From Anaerolineae bacterium (GTDB lineage Bacteria > Chloroflexota > Anaerolineae > Aggregatilineales > Phototrophicaceae): DNA of 64,000 bases. Below are positions 1-8,185 of this stretch, one piece after another. The notes under the pieces are model-generated. The model saw only the letters and a program-made list of their open reading frames with translations. It made no database searches and was not told the DNA's origin. The translations under genes were made by a program, and so were the position numbers. Positions within the stretch are counted from its first letter, which is position 1, and each line of letters begins with the position of its first letter. The stretch covers positions 1-64,000 of the forward strand of contig JAJEFB010000001.1 of NCBI GenBank assembly GCA_022820665.1, written 5' to 3'.

Positions 1-77
<77 letters not shown>

Positions 78-119
78 CGATCAGGGTTTGTATTTCTCCG
101 TCTTAACCCACTATTCTGC

Positions 120-131
120 TGTTAATCTGCA
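120..131 (-). promoter_or_regulatory. boxA-like antitermination element in the rRNA leader
   Basis: The minus strand reads TGCAGATTAACA, matching 9 of 12 positions of the rRNA boxA consensus TGCTCTTTAACA, including TGC and TTAACA. It lies between the rRNA promoter and the 16S start, where NusB/NusE boxA sites sit in other bacteria. The assignment is by pattern only. Confidence 0.4.
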
Positions 132-151
132 CTCGCCCCTATATTTGGGAC

Positions 152-177
152 AAAAAAGACGAGAGTGCTGTCTCTCG
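152..177 (-). terminator. terminator-like hairpin in the 16S leader
   Basis: On the minus strand a 6-bp stem (CGAGAG / CTCTCG, six-base loop) is followed after two bases by six T residues. This is the form of a short intrinsic terminator. It lies downstream of the rRNA promoter and upstream of the 16S gene, so it could attenuate rRNA transcription unless read through, or it could be a leader processing hairpin. Confidence 0.45.
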
Positions 178-191
178 CCCTCAGTGTTCAT

Positions 192-220
192 AATTTAGCT
201 ACGCACAATGGTCTTGTCAA
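192..220 (-). promoter_or_regulatory. rRNA operon promoter
   Basis: Minus-strand -35 TTGACA (215-220) and -10 TAAATT (192-197) are separated by exactly 17 bp. The predicted start near 185 gives a leader of about 110 nt before the 16S gene. The perfect -35 and the position make this the likely rrn promoter. Confidence 0.75.
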
Positions 221-279
221 GACCTATTTTCCGACTTTTCCCGACAGCGCCATTTAGAGTCAGGGTTCGACTTAGCAGT

Positions 280-1368
280 TTAGTTGCCGCGCGGCAACCA
301 CCACTGATATGCCGGATCGTGGATGTTTTCGATCAACTCTTCAAGCCAGGTGATTAAGTGAGGCGCGAACACTCTCGAGGCTTCAAGCTGGATAATCGTG
401 CATTCCAATTCCCGTTCCACACCAGAAGACAGGGTCGAGTTGGTGAGATTCTGATGTCCGTGGCAAGCATCATGAACGATTGAGCTCGCGACAAAGAGCC
501 TGCCAGCAGCTGCTAACGATGTAGTTATGCTGAATGAAGTGCCATGCGTACCATTACCTGTAACATCCGGCGCCTCTCTGATCTTTTCAAGCCCGACCAT
601 AACATATTCGTACCACTCTGGAGCCCGCGTCCGCAGCAAATCCAGCGCGGCGCGGATCTGGCCGATAAAGGTCTCTGAGCCCTGGATTATCAGACGGTCT
701 ACAGTAACGTAGAGGGGTGAGCCACATTGCCCGGTATCCGCAAGCACCCATTTCCCAAATATCCAATCTTCCGCGAGCGTGCAATTCCAGCCCAAGTCGC
801 AGCAACTGTCCGCAGCGCTGGTGGACACTTGCGGTCCATCACATTGATTGTTCTGGGCAGCCCAATATCCGTTTGTCCATTGCTGGTCGGTACGGCAATG
901 CCAGCTAGCGAAACAGCAATTGTCAATTTGACCCGGCGCATTGCTCGCGGGCTGGGCTGACGATTCCGTCTGAGATTCTGCAGGCGCTGCACATTGCCCA
1001 TTTTGAAAAGCCCAATACCCGTTTGTCCATTGCTGGTCGGTATTGCATTGCCGATCGACAAAACAACAATTGTCAACCTCACTCATGGTCTGCGACGCTG
1101 TCTGGCCGCTGTCTTCGACGCGGGTGTAACTGACCCAACCCGCCATCCAGACTTCTTTGTCATTTCTGTTGATCTTCAGCCAACGGTTAAACTCGTCGAT
1201 GACATGCAAGGTGGCGCCTTCAGACGCCGTTTCGACAATATCGCTTTCAATGCTGGGCGAAGCTCTCAAATTGGTGTTGTAAGTGACACGAATGAAATAA
1301 TTCTGCGCCACTACCGCGTTGCATAGCACAATCATGGCTATCATTGTAGCAAGACGCTCAAGTTTCAT
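280..1368 (-). CDS. secreted SH3b protein with three Cys-rich repeats
   Basis: A 362-residue protein with a signal peptide (about 1-21) and a bacterial SH3-like domain (about 24-86, with the typical NLRASPS and GWVS segments). Three Cys-rich repeats of about 28 residues follow at 99-126, 149-176 and 187-215. The first two share DQQWTNGYWA and the N-terminal DNCCF; the third is degenerate (DSCC). The remaining 130 residues contain HDACH (299-303) followed by GH and a Glu-rich ERELE at 318-322, which resembles a zinc-binding arrangement, but I do not recognise the family. Export followed by disulfide formation is likely. It is transcribed in the same direction as the 16S gene but lies upstream of its promoter, so it is a separate unit. 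Function unknown; cell-wall or matrix binding is inferred from SH3b. Confidence 0.8.
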   Translation of the reverse strand: MKLERLATMIAMIVLCNAVVAQNYFIRVTYNTNLRASPSIESDIVETASEGATLHVIDEFNRWLKINRNDKEVWMAGWVSYTRVEDSGQTASQTMSEVDNCCFVDRQCNTDQQWTNGYWAFQNGQCAAPAESQTESSAQPASNAPGQIDNCCFASWHCRTDQQWTNGYWAAQNNQCDGPQVSTSAADSCCDLGWNCTLAEDWIFGKWVLADTGQCGSPLYVTVDRLIIQGSETFIGQIRAALDLLRTRAPEWYEYVMVGLEKIREAPDVTGNGTHGTSFSITTSLAAAGRLFVASSIVHDACHGHQNLTNSTLSSGVERELECTIIQLEASRVFAPHLITWLEELIENIHDPAYQWWLPRGN

Positions 1369-1517
1369 CGTGAGACAAGTCCTTTAGTCCAGATCAAGCA
1401 CAGGCGCTATTCGACAGATTCCGCTGTTGACATGAATGAAATCCAAGCCTTCACGAATATATAACCAAGTCTCTGTACGATCTGTATTCCCGCTAACTGC
1501 TGATATACTCCAAGCGC

Positions 1518-2654
1518 CTAGGGTGTCTCCGCAGCTAATTCTTGCGTGTCTTCCACAGCTTGTTCGGCAGATTTCGTTTTGGGGCGATCACCCAAAATAT
1601 CCTTCACGTATATCTCGTCCACAAGCACAGCCACAACCGCGCTCAAGGGCACGGCCAGCATCAAGCCCAGGAAACCGAAAAAGAATCCAAAAATGATCTG
1701 CCCGAGCAATACGAGAATTGCCGGCATATTCATTCGTTCGCTGGCGAGAACGGGGCTCAACACCTGGCTCTGGAAAAAGGATACGCCGTAAACAATCACG
1801 ACCGTCCAAATGATATTATTCTCCGCTTGCACTATGGCCGCGGCGACAGCGGGAATCAGAGCGACCACCGGTCCAAAGTTCGGGATAAAGGACAGTACGC
1901 CCGCAAGCACGCCCAGCGCGACCCATTCTTGTATGCCCAACATGGCCAGTCCCAATCCAGTGCCCAAACCGACGACGATCATCGATACGCCCGTGACACT
2001 GAGCCAGGCGCGCAGGGTGAGGTCGATTCGACGCAGGATGACCCGCAGGCGATTCCGGTACCATTTTGGCGTCAATTTGATAATGCCATTCACGTAGAGT
2101 TCGGGTTCGGCAAGCAAGTACATGCTAATGAAAAAGATGATCAGGATGCTCAATAATGTATTGGCTACACCACCCACGACCGGCAATACGGATCCGCCGA
2201 CGCGTCCCAGGAGGTCAGTGACCTGTGATACAACCTGGTTGACCAATTCGTTATTGAATTCGAAATTAACCAGATCTCTTAAGAATGGGAACTGTTCAAT
2301 CAGCGTTTCGCTGTTTATGACATCCTGCGCTCGCTGCAAAGCCTGTGGCAGAACCCGGTCGGTCAACTGCGTGAACTGCGTAACAATGGTAGGCAGAATG
2401 GAACTTCCGATCAACGCGAGAACAAGGAAAAAACTGACGACGCTCACAAGAATCGCCAGGAATCGATTCATTTCGAAGCGATCTACCAATAGGCGCACAG
2501 GCATTGTGAAAAGCACAACCAAAATCACCGCGGCGAAGGTCAGCATCAATGTGCCGCGGATCTCCCAGGCGAACAATAATCCAAGCGCGATCAATATGGT
2601 GGCGGCGATGTTGCGCAGCCCTACGTTGACGAAGCGGGAGTCCTCCATATTCAT
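1518..2654 (-). CDS. AI-2E family transporter (UPF0118 membrane protein)
   Basis: A 378-residue polytopic membrane protein with the hydrophobicity pattern of the AI-2E/PerM family: paired N-terminal helices (about 15-75), a soluble middle section, then a helix-rich C-terminal half containing GVLSFIPNFGPVVA and the conserved LSPVL region. Members are exporters or permeases; the name comes from E. coli TqsA, but some relatives are Na+/H+ antiporters, so the substrate here is undetermined. The C-terminal tail is Glu/Ala-rich and cytoplasmic. It is a single-gene unit with its own upstream -10 element and is divergent from the downstream LLM gene. Confidence 0.85.
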   Translation of the reverse strand: MNMEDSRFVNVGLRNIAATILIALGLLFAWEIRGTLMLTFAAVILVVLFTMPVRLLVDRFEMNRFLAILVSVVSFFLVLALIGSSILPTIVTQFTQLTDRVLPQALQRAQDVINSETLIEQFPFLRDLVNFEFNNELVNQVVSQVTDLLGRVGGSVLPVVGGVANTLLSILIIFFISMYLLAEPELYVNGIIKLTPKWYRNRLRVILRRIDLTLRAWLSVTGVSMIVVGLGTGLGLAMLGIQEWVALGVLAGVLSFIPNFGPVVALIPAVAAAIVQAENNIIWTVVIVYGVSFFQSQVLSPVLASERMNMPAILVLLGQIIFGFFFGFLGLMLAVPLSAVVAVLVDEIYVKDILGDRPKTKSAEQAVEDTQELAAETP

Positions 2655-2742
2655 AGAATTCCCCTAGCGATGTCGATTTGCAGAAAACATCCACCAGTGT
2701 TCACGAGTTCAGCGCTCACGATTTGCATAGCAAGCGAAGGAG

Positions 2743-2751
2743 ATTATAGCA
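2743..2751 (-). promoter_or_regulatory. extended -10 promoter for the AI-2E transporter
   Basis: The minus strand reads TGCTATAAT, a perfect extended -10 (TGnTATAAT). No good -35 is visible. The predicted start near 2736 leaves a leader of about 80 nt before the ATG at 2654. Confidence 0.45.
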
Positions 2752-2833
2752 CTTTAGTCGAGTCCAAGCGACAATGTTCGCAAAGGGCGGAATGAGCGAG
2801 GAATCTTCGTGTCAAAAGGCTCTAATTCCAAAC

Positions 2834-2862
2834 TTCATAGGACTTTAGCTGTGGGATATAAT
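2834..2862 (+). promoter_or_regulatory. promoter for the LLM oxidoreductase gene
   Basis: Plus-strand TTCATA (2834-2839), 17-bp spacer and TATAAT (2857-2862). The start would fall near 2869, giving a leader of about 109 nt that contains the dispersed repeat copy at 2880-2949. Together with the divergent -10 at 2743 this accounts for the 323-bp gap between 2655 and 2977; nothing else is seen in it. Confidence 0.5.
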
Positions 2863-2879
2863 ACTTGCCCGCAGGGTAC

Positions 2880-2949
2880 AGCCGCTGGGCGCGCAACCGG
2901 CGAAAGGCTTCCAGGAAACTCGCGCTCAAACAAGAAACAAGCCCTCTCC
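2880..2949 (+). repeat. dispersed intergenic repeat, copy A (most diverged)
   Basis: It shares AGCCGCTGGGCGCG, AACCGGCGAA, CGCGCTCA and AACAAGCC with copies at 9221, 37874 and (inverted) 21944. Relative to the others it has about seven extra bases in the middle. It lies in the 5' leader of the LLM gene. Confidence 0.5.
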
Positions 2950-2977
2950 CCAGGGGGTTTGTTAGATAAGATGGTAT

Positions 2978-3997
2978 ATGAAATTTGATGTGACTGTTTT
3001 CGCGGATGATCTGAACAATGCCGCGGCAATTGCAGAAGCTGTCGAAGATTATGGTTTTGATGGCTTGTGGGTTGCCGAAGCCGCGCACAATCCCTTCCTG
3101 CCGCTAGCCCATGCCGCCTTGGCAACGCGTCACATTTCTCTGGGAACGGCTATCGCTGTCGCATTTCCTCGCGATCCATTTCTGATGGCGCAGAACGCGC
3201 GGGACTTGGCAGCGCAGTCTCACGGGCGCTTCGTTCTTGGCCTGGGCACGCAAATCAAACCTCATATCACCAAGCGATTTAGCGCGGCTTGGGGCAAGCC
3301 GGTTCAACAGATCCGAGAGTATATCAAAGTCTTAGGCTTGGCGTGGCGAAGCTTCAGCACGAGCCAGCCTTTGTGTTTCGATGGCGAATACTACAGCTAC
3401 GAATGGGCAGTCCCGCGATGCGCAGCCGCCCAGACGCGGGAATTCGATATCCCCATTTACATCGCAGGTGTCAATACCGGGTTGGCGAGACTGGCAGGCG
3501 AGTTATGTCACGGGTTTCACGTTCATTCTTTTCATACGCCGCAATACTTGCGCGATGTATTGATGCCCGCGTTCCAAGCGGGGCGCGAACGCTCCAGAAT
3601 GTCGGACAAGCTGTTGCTATCTTGCGCCGTCTTCGTCGTCACGGGCGAAACAGAAGCTCAAATCGAAGAAAACAAGATCCTAAGCAAGTCTCAGGTCGCC
3701 TTTTACGCCAGCACGCCGAGCTATAGGCGCGTCCTTGAGTTACACGGCTGGCAAGACCTGATTCCTCAGCTGAACACACTCTTGCGACGCAACCGTTGGA
3801 AGGAAATGCATAGGCTTATCAGCGACGAGATGCTGGAACATTTCGCAGTGATTGCGCCCCCCGACGAACTGCCCTATCGCGTCCGCGAACGATACGACGG
3901 CTTGCTTGATCGCGTCGGATACTACTTCCCCTTTGAACCGGATGACCAAAGCAGGCGCGCCATTTGGGATCACGCTGCAAAAGCAATGGAAAACTAA
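2978..3997 (+). CDS. LLM class F420-dependent oxidoreductase
   Basis: A 339-residue protein of the luciferase-like monooxygenase superfamily (TIM barrel). It resembles the F420-dependent group related to methylene-tetrahydromethanopterin reductase and glucose-6-phosphate dehydrogenase (TIGR03617-like). The first strand (MKFDVTVFADD), the GFDGLWVAEA helix, the ISLGTAIAVAFPRDP strand/turn and GRFVLGLGTQ near 90 are all typical. The substrate cannot be read from sequence; coenzyme F420 is expected from the family. ATG at 2978. The stop overlaps the ATG of the next gene by one base (TAATG), so the two are probably co-translated. A diverged paralogue lies at 4758. Confidence 0.82.
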   Translation: MKFDVTVFADDLNNAAAIAEAVEDYGFDGLWVAEAAHNPFLPLAHAALATRHISLGTAIAVAFPRDPFLMAQNARDLAAQSHGRFVLGLGTQIKPHITKRFSAAWGKPVQQIREYIKVLGLAWRSFSTSQPLCFDGEYYSYEWAVPRCAAAQTREFDIPIYIAGVNTGLARLAGELCHGFHVHSFHTPQYLRDVLMPAFQAGRERSRMSDKLLLSCAVFVVTGETEAQIEENKILSKSQVAFYASTPSYRRVLELHGWQDLIPQLNTLLRRNRWKEMHRLISDEMLEHFAVIAPPDELPYRVRERYDGLLDRVGYYFPFEPDDQSRRAIWDHAAKAMEN

Positions 3998-4722
3998 TGC
4001 CAACGATTGAACTGCAAGGTCAGACCGTCCACTACAGCGTGCGTAAGAGCCCGCGCGCAAAGCGCATAAGCCTTCGATTTGACGCGGCGCGTGGATTCCA
4101 ACTTGTCTATCCCCTGCGCGTCCACCAACCAACTCCCTCGGAAGTGTTCATACAAAAGCAAGCCTGGGTGCTGAAAGCGCTTGAGCAAATGCGCGCCTAT
4201 CAGAAACAAATGCGCTACGAACGGCGCTACGAGCAGGGCGCAAGTTTCCCCTTCCTCGGCGAGAATCTTACTCTCAACTTGATAGAGCGGGATGACCAGG
4301 AGATGGTCTGGGCGCGCCGGTTTGAGGATCGGCTTGAGGTTAAGCTCTCAGCAGCGTTCATGGACAGTACTGGCGTTATTCGAGCGGCAATAGAAAACTT
4401 TTATCGTGAAGAGGCGAAGGATTATCTGCCGCAGCGGACCAGAGAACTCGCTGACATGCATGGATTCACCTATCACAAGATCCGCATCAAAAACCAGAAA
4501 ACCAGGTGGGGAAGCTGTTCTGCGAAGCGGAATCTGAATTTCAACATGAGGCTGATGATGACTCCATCCGACGCGATAGATAGCGTCATCATTCACGAGC
4601 TCTGTCACTTGCGCGTAATGAACCACAGCAAAGCTTTCTGGGACCTGGTTGAAAAGCATTGCCCAGACTACCGGAAATGGCAGCAGTGGTTCAAAGAGAA
4701 CGAGTATTATCTGATCTTTTAG
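3997..4722 (+). CDS. YgjP/WLM-type metal-dependent hydrolase (DUF45)
   Basis: A 241-residue protein of the YgjP-like metallopeptidase family (M48/SprT-like fold). It contains HELCH at 200-204 with a third candidate ligand H210, preceded by the family hallmark WGSCS (171-175). The N-terminal half is a beta-rich domain (AKRISLRFD). An upstream in-frame ATG exists at 3964, but 3997 is chosen because it forms a TAATG junction with the preceding gene and starts at the conserved domain. The active-site motif is intact. The family is zinc-dependent and poorly characterised; the physiological substrate is unknown. Confidence 0.85.
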   Translation: MPTIELQGQTVHYSVRKSPRAKRISLRFDAARGFQLVYPLRVHQPTPSEVFIQKQAWVLKALEQMRAYQKQMRYERRYEQGASFPFLGENLTLNLIERDDQEMVWARRFEDRLEVKLSAAFMDSTGVIRAAIENFYREEAKDYLPQRTRELADMHGFTYHKIRIKNQKTRWGSCSAKRNLNFNMRLMMTPSDAIDSVIIHELCHLRVMNHSKAFWDLVEKHCPDYRKWQQWFKENEYYLIF

Positions 4723-4757
4723 GAGCAAGACATGGGCGGGTGTGAAGGGTTGCCAAG

Positions 4758-5831
4758 TTGAAGATCGATATTTTCTTTCCGCCCGGTAAGGATTTCCGCG
4801 CCCGCGCCGATCGGATCTTAGAAGCGGAGACCTGGGGATTCGACGCGGCTTGGAGCGCCGAATGGTTGAGCAATCCCTTTTTCCCCCTAACCATAGCGGC
4901 AAAGCAAGCGCAACGCCTATTCACGCTTGGGACTATGGCCGCCTGCGCTTTTCCGCGCAGTCCCATGATAACCGCGCAGATAACCTGGGATCTGGCGCGG
5001 CAAACCGGCGGGCGCTTTGTCCTGGGGCTGGACGCGGAAATGCCCGAGTTTCTGCCCGCTGGCGAAAGTGGTCAATCGACCGAAACCGTTAGCAAGATGC
5101 GCGAATACCTCGAGAGTTTACGAGCGATCTGGCGCAGTTTTCAAAATGATGAGCGCTTGCGTTTTCGAGGGCGACATTATCAGTTCCGTCTGATGGCGCC
5201 TTTCTTCAATCCTGGACCGATAAAGGATCCGGAGATTCCGATATTTTTGTCGGGAGACGGTAGCGATGTCTATGACTTAGCCGGGGAACTATGTCAAGGG
5301 CTGCATGCGAACGCGCTGCATTCGCGGTCCTATATACGTGATGTAGTTGTACCACATTTGTCTCGAGGACTGGAAAGCTCGGGCAGAGCCCGCGAAACAT
5401 TCGAGCTCGCGATTCCAGCGCTCGTATTCACTCCCGATATCCTTGAAGAGGATCTTGATTCGCAGAACGGTATTGGAATGGACATCGCGAGCTACGTCTT
5501 CGCTCGAAGGAATGGCTCGTTTGCGACCTTCCATGGCTGGGAAGAATTGCTGGATTCGCTTAGAGGACGCGCCCTTTCAGGCGACAGCGACTCCATTTGG
5601 GGTAGCCTTCCTGAAGAAATCCTGCGCGAGATTGCGATCGTGGCGGAACCAGAGCGAGCGGCTGCCGCAATCCGTCAAAGATATAGTGGGCTCGCCGATC
5701 GAGTCTGCCTGGTTTTCGCTGAATGGAATCCGAAAACAATTGCGACGATAGTCGCGGATTTGAAGAAACAGCCGCTCGGTGATCAAAGCCGCTCGGCGGC
5801 GGCGATAAGATATGACGCGCGCGGAAAATAA
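4758..5831 (+). CDS. LLM class oxidoreductase, diverged paralogue
   Basis: A 357-residue luciferase-like protein, colinear with the one at 2978: MKIDIFFPPGKDF start, WGFDAAWSAEWLSNPF, FTLGTMAACAFPRSP, GRFVLGLDAEMPE, and a C-terminal repeat of the LADRV region. The start is TTG at 4758. A number of barrel-end residues differ from the first copy (GLDAE instead of GLGTQ), so a different substrate or weakened cofactor binding is possible. It lies 35 nt after the metallopeptidase gene, suggesting a three-gene unit. Confidence 0.75.
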   Translation: MKIDIFFPPGKDFRARADRILEAETWGFDAAWSAEWLSNPFFPLTIAAKQAQRLFTLGTMAACAFPRSPMITAQITWDLARQTGGRFVLGLDAEMPEFLPAGESGQSTETVSKMREYLESLRAIWRSFQNDERLRFRGRHYQFRLMAPFFNPGPIKDPEIPIFLSGDGSDVYDLAGELCQGLHANALHSRSYIRDVVVPHLSRGLESSGRARETFELAIPALVFTPDILEEDLDSQNGIGMDIASYVFARRNGSFATFHGWEELLDSLRGRALSGDSDSIWGSLPEEILREIAIVAEPERAAAAIRQRYSGLADRVCLVFAEWNPKTIATIVADLKKQPLGDQSRSAAAIRYDARGK

Positions 5832-5882
5832 CTAGACCTTTCTTTGCTCGAGCATGGTGGGGCGGGTTGTTATTATCAGAAA

Positions 5883-6467
5883 TCAAGCGTAAAGCGCCGG
5901 CAGCGGTTCTTCCACCACTTTATAGATCTTAAAGCCGCGTTTCTGGTAATTCGCCAAGGCATGCGGACCGTCAAGGTTACAGGTATGCAGCCAGACGCGG
6001 CTCGCGTCCATATCCCACGCCCGCGCAACCCCGTAGCTGAGAAGGTGTTTGCCCAGCCCACGTCCCATGTAGTCGCCCCGCAGTCCGAAGTAGGCGATTT
6101 CAACCGAGTCGTCTTCGTGGCGAAACAATTCCACGTATCCTGCGGGGGATCCGCTGACGTACAAAACATGTACCTGCGTATTGTCTGAAGACAATATGTC
6201 GCGAAGTTCAGAATTTGTCATTTGCAGGCGGTCGCGCCAAGCCCATTCCTCGCCGACCGACTGGTAAAGAAACTTGTAGAAACCCAGATCCGGCATTTCC
6301 ATCTTCACGATTTCGATGTCGGCAGCTCGGATAAAGGCAGGCGCAAAATCCGATCTGCGGGTCATTTCGAGGTAAGTTGTGACCAGCGTCTCGACTCGTT
6401 TAGCGGCTAGCTCCATGGGTTTTGCTCTTGAATAGCTGTACAACGCGATGCCATGAGCTTCTAGCAT
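5883..6467 (-). CDS. GNAT family N-acetyltransferase
   Basis: The 194-residue reading frame carries a GNAT core: VHVLYVSGSPAGYVEL (beta 3-4), EIAYFGLRGDYMGRGLGKHLL with the R/QxxGxG/A acetyl-CoA loop (about 130-142), VWLHTCNLDGPHALANYQKRGFKIY at the C-terminus. It is similar to N-acetyltransferases often encoded beside metabolic genes; the substrate is unknown. The N-terminus is uncertain: ATG at 6416 (residue 18) is an equally good start and neither has a clear ribosome-binding site. Convergent with the LLM gene, 51 nt apart. Confidence 0.8.
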   Translation of the reverse strand: MLEAHGIALYSYSRAKPMELAAKRVETLVTTYLEMTRRSDFAPAFIRAADIEIVKMEMPDLGFYKFLYQSVGEEWAWRDRLQMTNSELRDILSSDNTQVHVLYVSGSPAGYVELFRHEDDSVEIAYFGLRGDYMGRGLGKHLLSYGVARAWDMDASRVWLHTCNLDGPHALANYQKRGFKIYKVVEEPLPALYA

Positions 6468-6728
6468 AACCAGTCAACCGGCGCGGTAGCATGGTATATT
6501 GCGACAAAAATTGTTTTCCGACGCTAATCATAGTCACCAAAGCGAGAAAGCATTCACGATTCAATCTTATGTGCTGACCGACTTCGCCTCAACAATAACG
6601 CTGGCCGTCCTGTCAGATTCAGGCATTTCAAACGCTCCGCCCGTGACTGCGCAAGTTAATCTTGTCGAAGGCTGGGTACGGCACTAAGATGACGCGGCCA
6701 CATCATCGTCATTGAAGTCCAAAGTCCC

Positions 6729-7340
6729 ATGATCAATCGCCTTCGACACGCTTTACAATTACGCTGGTACAAGTTGCTGCCAACGGATCGTCTCATCGAT
6801 CAAATACGCAGCGGGGGCAGCGGCTCCGAAATCCAAGCCATGCTTGACGCGCTGCGCGAACGTCTCGCCTATCAAGACGGTAGCTTGAATGCAGTGGATT
6901 GGTCGCTTGCGAAGCTAAACGGCGTCACCCTTTCGTCTTGCCTGTTGTCAAAAGCCAACTTCGCCGGCGCCAACTTGCGCGGCGCCTACTTCGGTTATTC
7001 CGACCTCCGCAAAGCCTGCTTGAAAGAAGCGGATTTGAGTGAAGCGAGTTTGCGAGAGGCGCAGCTTGAAGGGGCTGATATGTCGGGGGCAAATCTCCAA
7101 TCCGCAAATCTGGCGCGCGCCGATTTACGCGGCGCGCTGCTGGTCTCCGCAAATCTCACCTCGGCCAACCTCTGGGAGACCGATCTTCGCGGCGCCGATC
7201 TGTCCCGGGCAATCATGACCGCCTGCGCGATTCATAGTATCAAGGTGGATCAATCGACAATCCTACCCGACGGCAAAACGTGCCGCGGTGTTGGCGAGTT
7301 TAGGGCATTTATGGTCTCAGACAATGTCAATTCGAATTAG
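6729..7340 (+). CDS. pentapeptide-repeat protein
   Basis: A 203-residue protein. An N-terminal segment of about 65 residues precedes roughly twenty A(D/N)Lxx pentapeptides (about 72-175), for example ANLRG, ADLSE, ADMSG, ANLQS. Such repeats form a right-handed quadrilateral beta helix, as in MfpA and Qnr, but most family members have no known role. No signal peptide or membrane segment is seen, so it is cytoplasmic. The 261 nt before it carry no convincing gene. Confidence 0.85.
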   Translation: MINRLRHALQLRWYKLLPTDRLIDQIRSGGSGSEIQAMLDALRERLAYQDGSLNAVDWSLAKLNGVTLSSCLLSKANFAGANLRGAYFGYSDLRKACLKEADLSEASLREAQLEGADMSGANLQSANLARADLRGALLVSANLTSANLWETDLRGADLSRAIMTACAIHSIKVDQSTILPDGKTCRGVGEFRAFMVSDNVNSN

Positions 7341-7402
7341 ATTCGACAAGCAATACCATGTAGAATGGTTTCTTAGAGGTCTGTGGCAGGAGGAAGCTAA
7401 AG

Positions 7403-8185
7403 GTGCATGTCGTAAGTTTTACGCGCAGCACACCGGATACAGCCGCAAAGGTCTGGGTTGATGAAGAGGGAAAGGTCACCTGGGGCGATGTGGCCACCGT
7501 AGTGAACCCCTGGGATGAATATTCCCTGGAAGAAACCATCGTCCAAGCCAAAGGGTCCGCTGGCGAAGCAACTGTCATCGCGATCGGGCCGGACATACAT
7601 GACGATGCCCTCAAGCACAGCATCGCGATGGGCATAACAAAAGCCCTTCGCATTGATGAGCCGAACGCCGATATCCGCGACAGCCTGGTTTGGTCCGCGC
7701 TGGCGGCCGGCGCTATCAAGAAACTGGGCGATGTTGAATTGGTCATCTTCGGCAAAGAGAGCGTTGATGTCGCTACGGATCAACACAGCTATCAGTTGGC
7801 CAGGCGCCTAGGCTGGACGATGCTCAGTTACGTTTCCAATATCGTCGCCCTTGATGCGGATGCGAGAACGATTCGCGTCGAGCAAATGCTTGAACAGGGC
7901 AAGCGCGTCTTGTCGGCAAGGCTTCCCGCGGTCATATCGGTGATGAAGGGGATAAACGAACCGCGTTACCCGAACTTCTTGGGTATACGCAAAGCGGCAA
8001 AAGCGCAGATACCGGTGTGGTCGGCAGCGGATTTGGGGATAGCGTTGCCAGTTGCCGCTACGGCTATCCTGGCTTATCACAACCCGCCGGTTCGTGACGT
8101 CGCTACGGAAATAATCACTGGAAAGGACTCGGCGGAAAAAGCGGCAATACTTGCCGAGCGCTTGTTCGAGGAGAAAGTCTTGTGA
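7403..8185 (+). CDS. etfB: electron transfer flavoprotein beta subunit
   Basis: A 260-residue EtfB (domain III of ETF, AMP-binding). Landmarks are NPWDEYSLEE near 34, VIAIGP, ALRID, the GKESVDVATDQ segment (the family GxxxxDxDxxQ AMP loop) and the terminal conserved RYPNFLGIRKA. It shuttles electrons between acyl-CoA or other dehydrogenases and a quinone oxidoreductase or, in bifurcating forms, ferredoxin. The start is GTG at 7403, fixed by a strong AGGAGG at 7388-7393. It overlaps etfA by 4 nt (GTGA). No dehydrogenase gene is adjacent, so the partner is elsewhere. Confidence 0.93.
   Translation: MHVVSFTRSTPDTAAKVWVDEEGKVTWGDVATVVNPWDEYSLEETIVQAKGSAGEATVIAIGPDIHDDALKHSIAMGITKALRIDEPNADIRDSLVWSALAAGAIKKLGDVELVIFGKESVDVATDQHSYQLARRLGWTMLSYVSNIVALDADARTIRVEQMLEQGKRVLSARLPAVISVMKGINEPRYPNFLGIRKAAKAQIPVWSAADLGIALPVAATAILAYHNPPVRDVATEIITGKDSAEKAAILAERLFEEKVL

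Noticed and set aside
6475..6497. possible further copy of the dispersed repeat (CAACCGGCGCGGTAGC)
   Set aside because: Only a short GC-rich stretch matches; the later blocks are absent.
6499..6687. small plus-strand frame of 62 residues in the gap before the pentapeptide gene
   Set aside because: No ribosome-binding site, weak start and no family; it may be chance.
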